A stretch of 64,000 bases of DNA from Winkia neuii (lineage in GTDB: Bacteria; Actinomycetota; Actinomycetes; Actinomycetales; Actinomycetaceae), in NCBI RefSeq assembly GCF_029011175.1, contig NZ_CP118946.1, positions 496,001 through 560,000 on the forward strand. The letters are read 5' to 3'. Below are positions 1 to 18,168 of this stretch, one piece after another. Numbering within the stretch: the stretch's first letter is position 1; each line of letters begins with the position of its first letter. Under the pieces are notes generated by a model. It was given only the letters and a program-made list of their open reading frames with translations, was not told where the DNA came from and did not search any database. Both the position numbers and the translations under genes were made by a program.

Positions 1-4554
<4,554 letters not shown>

Positions 4555-4670
4555 AAAATTGAGTATTAATGTTTGTTTTGGGCATGCCAATTACGTGTGT
4601 TGGCATTGGCATTTGCGTCCACTGTGCGGTTCACGATTCAACCAGTCTTTTTGGTTGGTTCAAATTGGTT
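4555..4670 (+). other. 23S-5S spacer, copy 1
   Basis: This 116-base spacer separates 23S from 5S. Its first 27 bases (4555-4581) differ strongly from copy 2 (10442-10469), while everything from 4583 on is identical. The arms ATGCCAA (4584-4590) and TTGGCAT (4600-4606) form a small hairpin, possibly for rRNA processing. Confidence 0.7.
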
Positions 4671-4788
4671 TTCGTGGTGGTCATAGCGGTGAGGTCACGC
4701 CCGGTTCCGTTCCGATCCCGGTAGCTAAGCTTGCCAGCGCTGATGGTACTGCACTTTTTAGTGTGGGAGAGTAAGACGCTGCCACGAA
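4671..4788 (+). rRNA. rrf: 5S ribosomal RNA (copy 1)
   Basis: The 118-base gene begins 'ttcgtggtggtcatagcg' and ends 'gctgccacga', and the two ends pair as 5S helix I. The loop region 'ccgttccgatcccg' is typical of bacterial 5S. It is identical to the copy at 10559-10676. Confidence 0.95.
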
Positions 4789-4800
4789 TTATTCTTCTGG

Positions 4801-4848
4801 TTTGGCCCCCAACCCCCCCGTTTGTTGGTGGTGGGTCTGGGGGCCAAA
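4801..4848 (+). terminator. putative rrn terminator, copy 1
   Basis: A perfect 10-bp inverted repeat, TTTGGCCCCC (4801-4810) and GGGGGCCAAA (4839-4848), starts 12 bases after 5S. No uridine tract follows, so it may be leaky or may act with other factors. Confidence 0.65.
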
Positions 4849-4912
4849 CCCCATCCCTGTTTAACAACCCGAGGGCGTGTCCTGTGTTTTTGGGTGGGGT
4901 GTGGTTGTTGGT

Positions 4913-5127
4913 TTAGTTGGTTGGGGTTGTTGTGTGTCCTTGTTTGAGGGTGCAGGGCAGTAGGGTTGGCCTGGTTGGGGGATGTGTGTTGATTATTTGG
5001 GCGAGCATTGTTGCTGCGGTTTGTCCGAGGGCGGTTACTGGGTTAGTGATTGTGGTTAGTTTGGGGTGGTAGTTTTGTCCGGCTTGGGTGTTGTCGTTAG
5101 AGACGACAGCCACATCCCCAGGAACAC
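4913..5127 (-). pseudogene. 3' fragment of the LacI-type regulator gene, trapped between rRNA operons
   Basis: This stretch is identical to the last 215 bases of the intact lacI-type gene at 10801-11811 (period 5888), including its stop codon at 4913. It encodes about the last 70 residues of the effector-binding domain and has no start, no DNA-binding domain and no promoter. Identity stops abruptly at 5127/5128 (equivalent to 11015/11016), where the leader of the second rRNA operon begins. It is a remnant of a duplication and not a functional gene. Confidence 0.93.
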
Positions 5128-5467
5128 GCGAAGGGGAAAACCGCTAAATATTCCCATTTCTGCCATCTCCTAACCGGCATAGAATGAAATATTGTGCGAG
5201 TCACATAGATCTGGGTTGACATGATCCCGGAAAAGCTAATAAAGTTATTTCTTGTCGCCGGGGAGTTGATAGAAAAGATTCCTCCTTGGTTTTGCCCCTG
5301 ACCTGGGTTTTTGGGTTGGTGTGGTGTGGTTGTTTTTGTTCTCGATAGTGTGTTTTTGTTTTTGCTCTTTTTGTGTGTGGGCTTTGCGCAACTGTTTTGG
5401 TTGTGTTTGGTCTTTTTTGTTTTTTTGGTTGGGATTGCCCTTTTTTGGGGTGTTTTCTGAATGTTTT
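5128..5467 (+). promoter_or_regulatory. rRNA operon leader with promoter and antitermination-like motif
   Basis: This 340-base gene-free stretch leads into 16S copy 2. A good promoter is TTGACA at 5216-5221 with a -10-like TAAAGT at 5240-5245 (18-base spacer; TAATAA at 5237-5242 is an alternative). The motif 'tgttctcgatagtgtg' at 5337-5352 resembles the actinobacterial antitermination element before 16S. By my count G+T is about 47% in 5131-5230 and about 86% in 5301-5460, changing close to the expected transcription start. The equivalent region of copy 1 is outside the window. Confidence 0.7.
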
Positions 5468-10441
<4,974 letters not shown>

Positions 10442-10558
10442 ATTATTTGAAACGATTTTGTTGTTTTGAGCATGCCAATTACGTGTGTTGGCATTGGCAT
10501 TTGCGTCCACTGTGCGGTTCACGATTCAACCAGTCTTTTTGGTTGGTTCAAATTGGTT
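10442..10558 (+). other. 23S-5S spacer, copy 2
   Basis: This 117-base spacer is one base longer than in copy 1. Bases 10442-10469 are unlike the copy 1 equivalent; the remainder is identical. Confidence 0.7.
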
Positions 10559-10676
10559 TTCGTGGTGGTCATAGCGGTGAGGTCACGCCCGGTTCCGTTC
10601 CGATCCCGGTAGCTAAGCTTGCCAGCGCTGATGGTACTGCACTTTTTAGTGTGGGAGAGTAAGACGCTGCCACGAA
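10559..10676 (+). rRNA. rrf: 5S ribosomal RNA (copy 2)
   Basis: This is the second 5S gene, 118 bases, identical to 4671-4788 with the same pairing 5' and 3' ends. Confidence 0.95.
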
Positions 10677-10688
10677 TTATTCTTCTGG

Positions 10689-10736
10689 TTTGGCCCCCAA
10701 CCCCCCCGTTTGTTGGTGGTGGGTCTGGGGGCCAAA
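10689..10736 (+). terminator. putative rrn terminator, copy 2
   Basis: The same perfect 10-bp inverted repeat as at 4801-4848 lies between 5S and the convergent lacI-type gene. It lacks a T-run on the plus strand. The strong GT bias continuing to about 10990 suggests that rRNA transcription often runs past it. Confidence 0.65.
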
Positions 10737-10800
10737 CCCCATCCCTGTTTAACAACCCGAGGGCGTGTCCTGTGTTTTTGGGTGGGGTGTGGTTGTTGGT

Positions 10801-11811
10801 TTAGTTGGTTGGGGTTGTTGTGTGTCCTTGTTTGAGGGTGCAGGGCAGTAGGGTTGGCCTGGTTGGGGGATGTGTGTTGATTATTTGGGCGAGCATTGTT
10901 GCTGCGGTTTGTCCGAGGGCGGTTACTGGGTTAGTGATTGTGGTTAGTTTGGGGTGGTAGTTTTGTCCGGCTTGGGTGTTGTCGTTAGAGACGACAGCCA
11001 CATCCCCAGGAACACACAAGCCAGCCTCCTTGAAGGCACTGATAGCAGCCATAGCCATAAGGTCTGAGCAAATGTAGAGGCCATCAATAAGGCCGGCCCG
11101 AATCATCGGAATAGCGGCCCTAGCAGCTTCAGTCCCTGACGCCGCGGTGAAGTCGCCCTCGAAAGTTGGGAAATCGGAAGCAATGACCTGTCTAAAGCCG
11201 TTCAAACGATCCGCTGCCGCAAGCATGTCTAAAGGCCCGGTGATAATTGCGGGGCGGCGAACGCCGCAATCGCGCAAATGGCGCGCCGCTAACTTACCGG
11301 CCTGCACGTTGTCTACGTCAACCCAAGAATTACAGGTTGGGTTTGCACTAGGCCTGCCAATGAAGACAACGGGCAAAGGAGCGCCCATCAGAAGATCTAA
11401 TTGTCCAGGAATCTGGTGATGAGAAGCCACGATGACGCCGTCAACGTGGCCGTCATATAGGAAAGGACGCAACTTCCTGGTGTCATTCTTTCTATCTGCC
11501 ATAGCAAGGACCAGCTGAGTATCCGTATCGGCAAAAAAACGATTCACCGCTGCCAATACCTCAGAGAAAAACGGGTCCGAAAAAAGCCGGGAATCAGGTT
11601 CCGGAATGACAAGGGCGACCATATCCGTTTTGGAAGTAGCAAGAGAACGGGCCGCTTGATTAGGACGGTAACCGAGGGCAGAGATTGCCTCAGTTACCGC
11701 CCTAATCTTAGAGCCAGAGACGCCGGCACCACCGCGCACCACCCGCGATGCAGTAGCGCGAGATACGCCCGCTGCACGGGCCACGTCCTCGAGCGTTACG
11801 GTGGCTGCCAT
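10801..11811 (-). CDS. LacI-family transcriptional regulator of the beta-glucoside operon
   Basis: The 336-residue repressor has an N-terminal LacI helix-turn-helix (residues about 6-30, 'TLEDVARAAGVSRATASRVV'), a hinge near 'YRPNQAARSLA', and a periplasmic-binding-protein-like effector domain. The ATG at 11811 follows an AGGAGGG Shine-Dalgarno. It is the last gene of the minus-strand operon, 31 bases after the GH1 gene, so it probably senses a beta-glucoside or its breakdown product and binds the twin operators at 16538-16584. Oddity: the last 65 or so codons (10801-10990) are about 82% G+T on the plus strand against 43% just upstream, giving a Thr/Pro-rich tail. These codons lie within the duplicated unit. 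It faces the rRNA operon tail to tail. Confidence 0.9.
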   Translation of the reverse strand: MAATVTLEDVARAAGVSRATASRVVRGGAGVSGSKIRAVTEAISALGYRPNQAARSLATSKTDMVALVIPEPDSRLFSDPFFSEVLAAVNRFFADTDTQLVLAMADRKNDTRKLRPFLYDGHVDGVIVASHHQIPGQLDLLMGAPLPVVFIGRPSANPTCNSWVDVDNVQAGKLAARHLRDCGVRRPAIITGPLDMLAAADRLNGFRQVIASDFPTFEGDFTAASGTEAARAAIPMIRAGLIDGLYICSDLMAMAAISAFKEAGLCVPGDVAVVSNDNTQAGQNYHPKLTTITNPVTALGQTAATMLAQIINTHPPTRPTLLPCTLKQGHTTTPTN

Positions 11812-11842
11812 TATCCCTCCTAACAGAACAAGCTTATCCGGC

Positions 11843-13288
11843 CTAGTCGGCCTGAGGAATCAGCAGCTGCCTGTCCCTAGCCACCTGAGAAAACCAAAGT
11901 GCAGATGCCTTTGGCGTCCTCTGCAGCGTCTTGTAATCGACACGGACAATGCCGAATCGCTTAGTGTAGCCGCACGCCCACTCGAAGTTATCCAGTAAGG
12001 ACCACACCAGATAGCCAACAAGGTGGGCGCCGTCCTGACATGCTCGCAATGCCTCGCCAAGATGGTCGCGAATGTAGATAAGTCGATCAGCCGAATCGTC
12101 CACGAAACCATCGGCATCGGGCTCGTCTTCGTAGGCTGCTCCGTTCTCGGTAATCACAAGATCTGTGTTGCTCTGCTTGGCATATTCCGCATCGAGCCAC
12201 ATAAGCAGCTCGTAGAGGTCGTGCGCCTCCACTTCCCAGCCCATTGCAGTATGCGGCGTATCGCGAGGAACCCCCACAACAGATGCTGATCCCACGTTGG
12301 GGGAGCGCCCCAAAATCCCGCGCTCATTGAGAACCGGCTTGCCCGGCTTGTAACCGTCCTGGGGGCCAGCCACGGCACAGCCGTTATAGAAATTGACGCC
12401 TAGCACATCAATAGGAGTACTAATTGCCTGTAGATCCCCGTCTTCGATCCAATCGCGAATGTCCGCCTCTAAAGCCATGTCCTGTACGACATCGGCCGGG
12501 TATTCCCCCTTGAAAATTGGATCAGCAAAAAGCCGGTTCTGCACCCCATTAATTCTGCGGGCGGCATCCTTGTCAGCTTCCGAAGTAGCATCTGCTGCGT
12601 GCGCCCAAGCGAAATTCAAGGTAATGCCCAACCGTAAATCCCACTGCTTTTGCTGGGCAATCTGGCGGATCTCCTTAGCAGCCAATCCATGAGCCAGAAG
12701 TAGGTGGTGCACGGCAGCAACCCCCTCGACCGGGTCATTATGACCGGGAGCGTGCTCGCCGCCGACATATGACAACAACGAGGCACACCAAGGCTCGTTC
12801 AGAGTGGTCCAGTACCGAGCTCGATCTCCTAAGGCCGAATAAACTATGCGGGCATACTCGGCGAAAAGATAGGCAGTTTGCCGATTAGCCCACCCGCCGG
12901 CATCCTGAAGCTGCTGGGGTAGATCCCAGTGATACAAAGTGACCCACGGGCGGATTCCAGCCGCATTTAACTTGTCCAACAAGGACGCGTAAAAATCTAG
13001 CCCCTTCTGATTCACCGAGCGCCCGTCCGGCATGATACGCACCCATGAAATGGAAAAACGGTAGGTAGATAGGCCCAGTTTAGAAATTAGGGCCACGTCC
13101 TCGTCTACCCGGTGGTAATGGTCGCAGGCAACATCGATATTGGAGTCGTCCGCGATCCTGCCGGGCTCCCGGCACATCGTGTCCCAAATAGACGCGCCTT
13201 TTCCGTCCTCGAAGGCAGCGCCCTCGATCTGAGCGGCAGCAGTGGCTGCTCCAAGGAAAAAGTTTTCTGGTAAAGATACGGTTTTCAT
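11843..13288 (-). CDS. GH1 family beta-glucosidase
   Basis: The 481-residue cytoplasmic glycoside hydrolase of family 1 (beta-glucosidase or beta-galactosidase type) has no signal peptide. The acid/base Glu165 lies in 'TLNEPW' and the nucleophile Glu381 in 'VITENG', with the family's N-terminal 'NFFLGAATAAAQIEG' block. Length is normal for the family. The start overlaps the permease stop by four bases (ATGA) behind an AAAAGG ribosome site, so it is translationally coupled. It probably hydrolyses the disaccharide or short beta-glucoside imported by the upstream ABC system. Phospho-beta-glucosidase is less likely because the partner is an ABC importer and not a PTS. Confidence 0.93.
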   Translation of the reverse strand: MKTVSLPENFFLGAATAAAQIEGAAFEDGKGASIWDTMCREPGRIADDSNIDVACDHYHRVDEDVALISKLGLSTYRFSISWVRIMPDGRSVNQKGLDFYASLLDKLNAAGIRPWVTLYHWDLPQQLQDAGGWANRQTAYLFAEYARIVYSALGDRARYWTTLNEPWCASLLSYVGGEHAPGHNDPVEGVAAVHHLLLAHGLAAKEIRQIAQQKQWDLRLGITLNFAWAHAADATSEADKDAARRINGVQNRLFADPIFKGEYPADVVQDMALEADIRDWIEDGDLQAISTPIDVLGVNFYNGCAVAGPQDGYKPGKPVLNERGILGRSPNVGSASVVGVPRDTPHTAMGWEVEAHDLYELLMWLDAEYAKQSNTDLVITENGAAYEDEPDADGFVDDSADRLIYIRDHLGEALRACQDGAHLVGYLVWSLLDNFEWACGYTKRFGIVRVDYKTLQRTPKASALWFSQVARDRQLLIPQAD

Positions 13289-14208
13289 CCTTTTACGGCT
13301 CCTTGCATTACGCCAGAAACCAGGCGGCGTCCAGCGAAAACGAACAGGATCAGAAGCGGCACGGTAGCAACAACCACACCGGTCATAATCAGCGAATAGT
13401 CTTTGAAATAGGAGGCCTGCAGCAGCTGCAAAGCCACCGGCAAAGTGGGGTTCTTAGCGCCCAGCACAATGAATGGCCAGAAGAAATTCGTCCACGATCC
13501 CACAAAAGTGAACAGGGCCAGCATCGAGGCAGCCGGAAGCGCAGCGGGCACGGCCACGGTAAGGAAGGTCCGGAACATCGAAGCGCCATCGACTCGAGCA
13601 GCCTCAATTAGCTCTGTCGGAAGGGCATCGCGAATGTACTGAGTCATCCAGAACACGCCGAAGGCACTGACCAAGCCCGGCACGATTACTGAAATCAGCT
13701 CGCCGGACCATCCCAACTTGTTCATGACCATGAATAGCGGCACCACGCCAAGTTGGGCAGGTACCGCCATAGTTGCGATCACGAAGGTAAGCAGACCGTC
13801 ACGGCCGCGGAAACGAAGCTTGGAGAACGAATAGCCAGCAAGCATCGAAAAGAACACCACGGAAGCAGAGGTGATCACTGCAACAATGAGTGAGTTCAAG
13901 AAAGCTCCCCACAGATCAACTCCCGAATCCATTACGCGCCTTAGATTCTCGAAGAAGTGTCCCTGCGGAATTAGCGAGGGGAGTGGAGAACGCGCAATAT
14001 CGGGAGCGGTTGAAGAAGCAAGTAGAAAAGCGAAATACAGCGGGTAGGCAGACGCCAGCAGAATGATCACCAGTAGAACATACTTATACCAGCGCGGCCG
14101 CTGGTTCGGACCAAACTGGCCTTTTCTAGCCCGCCGCTTGCGGGCTGCTTTCGCCGCCCTCTTGCCGGAGCGCTGCTCGATCATTGCCAAGGAAGGTTCG
14201 CTACTCAC
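13285..14208 (-). CDS. ABC sugar transporter permease, MalG type
   Basis: The 307-residue inner-membrane permease has about six hydrophobic segments after a basic N-terminal cytoplasmic stretch of about 40 residues. The EAA loop 'ELIEAARVDGASMFRTF' lies in the C-terminal half and is where the ATPase docks. It overlaps the preceding permease and the following glycosidase by four bases each. No ATPase gene lies in the operon. Such CUT1 systems often share an MsiK-type ATPase encoded elsewhere (inference). Substrate: probably a beta-glucoside, from the neighbouring GH1. Confidence 0.92.
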   Translation of the reverse strand: MSSEPSLAMIEQRSGKRAAKAARKRRARKGQFGPNQRPRWYKYVLLVIILLASAYPLYFAFLLASSTAPDIARSPLPSLIPQGHFFENLRRVMDSGVDLWGAFLNSLIVAVITSASVVFFSMLAGYSFSKLRFRGRDGLLTFVIATMAVPAQLGVVPLFMVMNKLGWSGELISVIVPGLVSAFGVFWMTQYIRDALPTELIEAARVDGASMFRTFLTVAVPAALPAASMLALFTFVGSWTNFFWPFIVLGAKNPTLPVALQLLQASYFKDYSLIMTGVVVATVPLLILFVFAGRRLVSGVMQGAVKG

Positions 14209-15149
14209 TTTGTCACCTTCTTAGGAGAATGCGGGGTGGAGGAAGCAATTCGCTTCGTGAGCAAGAAGTTGAGAGCGGCAAACGCAATCACAATTAGGAA
14301 CAGTAGCCACGCTACTGCGGAGGCCTTGCCGAAGCTCTTCTGTGAGCCCCACCCGAGCTGGTACATGTACATGGTTAAAGTCAGCCACTGTTTATCGGCA
14401 CCTCCGCCGCCCATCGTGTCGAACATTCTGGGTTCGTCGAAGATTTGCAACCCGCCGATAGTGGACGTGATGATCACGAAGATCAAGGTAGAGCGGAGCT
14501 GCGGCACAGTTACTGAGAAGAACTGCCGCACCGGCCCTGCCCCGTCGACAGTGGCCGCCTCATATAGTTCGTGTGGCACCGCCTGCATGGCTGCGAGCAG
14601 GATGAGGGCGTTATAGCCCGTCCAGCGGAAGTTGACCATGTTTGCGATTGCTATGTGAGAGGCAAACGTGGATGCGTGCCACCCAACCGGGGCGATTCCT
14701 ACGTACCCCAGCAGCGTATTTATCATGCCCGACTGGTCCGCAAAGACCTTTGAGAAGATCAGCGATACAGCGACCGGAGCTACTACGTAGGGCAGAAGCA
14801 CGCCCATTCGCCAGAAAGTTTTGGCCCGAAGATTCGCATCCAGCACCCATGCAATGAACAGTGCGAGGATTACCTGCGGGATTGAGGAAAGAAGGAAGAT
14901 TGAAAAGGTGTTGCGCAAAGCCGTCCAGAACACCGGATGCTGCAGCACCGACACGTAGTTGTCTACCCCGTTGAAACCTTGATTTCCCCCAATAAGAGGC
15001 CACTTATGCAATGAGACCCAGGCAGTGTATAGCAGGGGGAACAAGCCCGTAATAGCAAAAAGTAGGAAGAACGGGCTGATGTAAAGGTAAGGAGAAAGCT
15101 TCGTGTCTGCACGCGAAAGGCGGTTGCGCAGTTTGGAATTGGCAGACAT
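14205..15149 (-). CDS. ABC sugar transporter permease, MalF type
   Basis: The 314-residue inner-membrane permease pairs with the product of 13285-14208. It has a hydrophilic N-terminus, then transmembrane segments, and an EAA motif 'ELYEAATVDGAGPVRQF' for ATPase contact. Its start lies 49 bases after the binding-protein stop, with a strong hairpin between them, and it overlaps the next permease by four bases. Confidence 0.92.
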   Translation of the reverse strand: MSANSKLRNRLSRADTKLSPYLYISPFFLLFAITGLFPLLYTAWVSLHKWPLIGGNQGFNGVDNYVSVLQHPVFWTALRNTFSIFLLSSIPQVILALFIAWVLDANLRAKTFWRMGVLLPYVVAPVAVSLIFSKVFADQSGMINTLLGYVGIAPVGWHASTFASHIAIANMVNFRWTGYNALILLAAMQAVPHELYEAATVDGAGPVRQFFSVTVPQLRSTLIFVIITSTIGGLQIFDEPRMFDTMGGGGADKQWLTLTMYMYQLGWGSQKSFGKASAVAWLLFLIVIAFAALNFLLTKRIASSTPHSPKKVTK

Positions 15150-15163
15150 AAAAGGCTCCTAGT

Positions 15164-15188
15164 GCCCCTAGGCGCTAGGCCTAGGGGC
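15164..15188 (-). promoter_or_regulatory. intercistronic stem-loop between binding protein and permease genes
   Basis: A perfect 9-bp inverted repeat, GCCCCTAGG (15164-15172) and CCTAGGGGC (15180-15188), starts 10 bases after the binding-protein stop. No U-tract follows on the minus strand. It probably protects the upstream mRNA or causes partial termination, giving more binding protein than permease, as known for other sugar ABC operons. Confidence 0.6.
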
Positions 15189-15198
15189 GATTGGTTTT

Positions 15199-16485
15199 TT
15201 ACTGTTGCAGATCGAGCTGCTTGTATTCGGTAATTGCCTTCTTCCAGGAGCCATCCGGGTTGTCCGTCTTGTCTACGTCAACGCGGTTTAGCGCATCGGT
15301 TACAAGGGAGGTGATGGGGAAGAAGTTCGGTCCCTTATAAGGCTGAACATCGATCTTCTTGGACATCTCCGAGTAGATCTTGCCCACCGGAGCGTTGTTG
15401 AAGAACTTGTTGGTGTAGCCGGTTAGCTCGGGAGACTCGAGAGCCTTCACCTGAGAGGGGAAGTTGCCCTTAGTCTTGAAAGCCTTGATTTGCTGTTCGG
15501 GAGCAGTCAGCCATTCAGCTAGTTCCTTTGCTTCCTTCACATGCTTGCCCTGGGTAGGTACGGTCAGGTAAGAGCCGCCCCAGTTGCCGCCACCGCCGGG
15601 GAATACTGGAGCCACATCCCAGCCCTTTACGCCCGCAGCATTGCCCTCGACAACGCCTAGCATCCACGGTGGGCAAAGCATCGTGGCGAAGCCATCCTTC
15701 TGGAAGGAGTTAGTCCAGTCCTCGGACCACTGCGCCATGTGTGCCGACAGCTTATTGTCTACAGACTCGGTAACCAGCTTGTCGTAAATAGCCTTGATCT
15801 GCTTGTTGTTCTGCAGATCAATAACCGTGTTGTCCTTCTTCTCGAAAGGTTCTTCGACCTGGTTGATCATTCCTTGATAGGTGCCTACCGCGCCGTCGTA
15901 CCACGGAATGTTAGTGGCGTCGACAAACTTCTTGCCGACCTTGAAGTAGTTATCCCAGCCACCTTCCAGTAGCTTTGCCACCTCGTTTCTGTCCGTGGGC
16001 AGCCCCGCCTTCTTGAATAGATCGGCGCGATAGCAGATAGCCTCTGGGCCCGCATCGGTGCCGGCACCTAGTAGCTTGCCATCGGCAGTGGTGGCTGCCT
16101 TAGCCTTCCAATCGAGCCACCGATCTTTGGTGGTGTCTGACTTTAGATCGGTTAGCTGTTCTGGGTACTGCATCAGTTCTGGCCACCAGTCGACCTCAAC
16201 TGCTTCGATGTCAGACAATCCAGAGCCGGCAGCTAGTCGAGTCATCATGTTGTCATGAGCCTCGTTCGAGGTTGCTGCCTTCTTCTCTACGACCTTGATG
16301 TTGGGGTGAGACTTCGAGTATTCAGATAGCAGGTTGTTGTAACCAAACTCGTTGAAAGTGGCCACCGTTAGGGTGATCTTTCCGTCCGCGGATTCTTTCG
16401 AATCCTCCGAACCTGACGAACAAGCCGCCAACGACAAGGCGCCTAGTCCTATCAAGGCGCCAACTTGCAAGACTCTTCTGTTCAT
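15199..16485 (-). CDS. extracellular sugar-binding lipoprotein of the ABC importer
   Basis: The 428-residue solute-binding protein (CUT1 type, SBP_bac_1 fold) has a lipoprotein signal peptide with lipobox LAAC ending at Cys22, so it is anchored to the outer face of the membrane. It begins with ATG at 16485 behind AGGAG. It is the first gene of the five-gene operon binding protein-permease-permease-GH1-LacI and lies directly downstream of the twin operators. The substrate is inferred to be a beta-linked glucoside or oligosaccharide. Confidence 0.93.
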   Translation of the reverse strand: MNRRVLQVGALIGLGALSLAACSSGSEDSKESADGKITLTVATFNEFGYNNLLSEYSKSHPNIKVVEKKAATSNEAHDNMMTRLAAGSGLSDIEAVEVDWWPELMQYPEQLTDLKSDTTKDRWLDWKAKAATTADGKLLGAGTDAGPEAICYRADLFKKAGLPTDRNEVAKLLEGGWDNYFKVGKKFVDATNIPWYDGAVGTYQGMINQVEEPFEKKDNTVIDLQNNKQIKAIYDKLVTESVDNKLSAHMAQWSEDWTNSFQKDGFATMLCPPWMLGVVEGNAAGVKGWDVAPVFPGGGGNWGGSYLTVPTQGKHVKEAKELAEWLTAPEQQIKAFKTKGNFPSQVKALESPELTGYTNKFFNNAPVGKIYSEMSKKIDVQPYKGPNFFPITSLVTDALNRVDVDKTDNPDGSWKKAITEYKQLDLQQ

Positions 16486-16537
16486 AACAGCTACTCCTTT
16501 GTGCTGAAGACCGCCTCATTGCGGGAAAACACCTATA

Positions 16538-16584
16538 TGAGAGCGCTCTCAATCGAAACTACAGAAAACTTGAGAGCGCTCTCA
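16538..16584 (-). promoter_or_regulatory. twin LacI-type operators of the beta-glucoside operon
   Basis: Two copies of the perfect palindrome TGAGAGCGCTCTCA lie at 16538-16551 and 16571-16584, with centres 33 bases apart (three helical turns). Both have the central CG of LacI/GalR-family operators. A -10-like TATAGG on the minus strand (16532-16537) abuts the proximal site, so binding would block RNA polymerase. They sit 53-99 bases upstream of the binding-protein start. Confidence 0.85.
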
Positions 16585-16656
16585 AATGGGATATATGCAT
16601 CATTGCACAAAAAGTGTGCGGGCGGAAGAGAAATGGGAAAGAAAAATTAGAATTTG

Positions 16657-18096
16657 TTAAATCCAGGACTGCAGCCACATGCGCCACTGCCAGTGGGAAT
16701 GCGGAATTAGCGCTCCCGTTGCGAGCGGCAGGAAGAAAAGAGCCGACAAGCTGATGTAGGCCACGAACATTGCTGCCGTTACCCTAGCGCAAACCGACAG
16801 TGTGGCCTGCCCGGGGAAGCTCTTCCAAAGTGCGCCCAAGAAAGCGGCCACCGTAAGCGCAATAAAAGGCACTAGCACTACCGTGTAGAACATGAATATT
16901 GTGCGATCCCAATACAGGAACCAGGGGACCCACGTTGTCAGGTAGCCAACGGCTAAAATTGCATACTTGAATTGGCGGTACCGCAAGCTTGCGTAGACGA
17001 GCCAAAGAAGAGCAATGATGCCAATCCACCACAGCAGCGGATTGCCTAGAGCGAGGACCGCGCGCACCAAATAGTCGCCCTCGCCGCCGTATGGTTTTTG
17101 ATAGGCGAAGGAAGTGGGGCGCAAGTCGAAAATCCACTGCAGGGCATTGGCCTGGTAAGTGTGGTCTTTGGTAAGGCCGACGTGGAATTCATAAACTTCG
17201 CGCTGGTAGGACAGCCAGTTGGCAAAGTGGTTGCCCGGTGATTTTGCGCTCCATCCTTTGTGCCCAAAAAACCAGTTTCCCCACGTCAGCAGGTAGGTTC
17301 CCAGCGCTACCGGGACTAGCTGAAAGAAGGCGGGAATTCCGCCGCAGCAAATAGCGCCAAATAGAGCCCTCACCCGGCGGCGGTTCCGCCACCTGGCGGC
17401 TAGTTCGTAGCCGAAAACTGTGAGCCCCAGGCCTGCCAGCACCCACACTCCGGACCATTTGACTGCGCAAGCCGCCCCGGCCAACACTCCGGCGCATAGT
17501 AGATAGGGGCGGAAGAAGACTCCCGCAAAAGGACTACTTGCGGACAGCCGCCCTCGAATATGTTGGTAGTCAAGAATTATAAACAGGAAAGCGGCAAGCA
17601 CAAACACCGCCAAGAACACGTCCAGCAGGGAAGTGCGGGAAAGAGTCACTGCTATCCCGTCAAAGGCGACGAAGCTTCCGGCTAGTGCTGTGATGGGCAC
17701 AGACTTAAATAGGCGCGACGCAATAACGCAGGTTAGCGCCACCAAGATGGTGCCGAAGAGGGCGGCCATGAACCGCCATCCAAAGGCGCTGTCCCAGCCG
17801 AACAGCTTTGGGCCTAAGGCTATGAGGTATTTGCCCAACGGGGGGTGCACCACAAATTGGGGATCGGTAGAAAGAGCCGAGAAATCCCCGGCATTGAACA
17901 GCGCGTCCTTGTCCTTAGTCCACTTCGCTTCGTAGCCAAGATGGGCGAGGGCGTAGGCGTCCTTCACGTAGTAGGTCTCGTCAAATATGAGTATTTTGAT
18001 AACTCCGAGCCGGGCAAAGCGCACAATAGCGGCTACGAGCGTGCACAGTAAGGTGCAAATGATCTGCCATTTTTGGTTTGAGAGTGGGCGCTTCAC
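16657..18096 (-). CDS. pmt: polyprenyl-phosphate-mannose--protein mannosyltransferase (PMT, GT39)
   Basis: This integral membrane enzyme transfers mannose from a polyprenyl phosphate to exported proteins. The catalytic first external loop has the acidic 'FDETYYVKDAY' motif near the N-terminus, followed by many transmembrane helices and a C-terminal PMT_4TMC-like region with 'PWFLYWDRTIFMFY'. I chose the GTG at 18096 (479 residues) because longer readings start at a TTG (18189) that would overlap rsmI. The divergent pmt/rsmI pair is a conserved actinobacterial arrangement. No strong terminator follows. Confidence 0.88.
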   Translation of the reverse strand: MKRPLSNQKWQIICTLLCTLVAAIVRFARLGVIKILIFDETYYVKDAYALAHLGYEAKWTKDKDALFNAGDFSALSTDPQFVVHPPLGKYLIALGPKLFGWDSAFGWRFMAALFGTILVALTCVIASRLFKSVPITALAGSFVAFDGIAVTLSRTSLLDVFLAVFVLAAFLFIILDYQHIRGRLSASSPFAGVFFRPYLLCAGVLAGAACAVKWSGVWVLAGLGLTVFGYELAARWRNRRRVRALFGAICCGGIPAFFQLVPVALGTYLLTWGNWFFGHKGWSAKSPGNHFANWLSYQREVYEFHVGLTKDHTYQANALQWIFDLRPTSFAYQKPYGGEGDYLVRAVLALGNPLLWWIGIIALLWLVYASLRYRQFKYAILAVGYLTTWVPWFLYWDRTIFMFYTVVLVPFIALTVAAFLGALWKSFPGQATLSVCARVTAAMFVAYISLSALFFLPLATGALIPHSHWQWRMWLQSWI

Positions 18097-18168
18097 CCCA
18101 CCAGTGTACTTAATAAGGGTCTGTGGGCACGGGACGAAAAATTGCAGATTTCGTGAGACTCTTAACCC

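Noticed and set aside
16605-16619. GCACA/TGTGC hairpin as terminator of the mannosyltransferase gene
   Set aside because: The stem is only five base pairs and no T-run follows; too weak to call.
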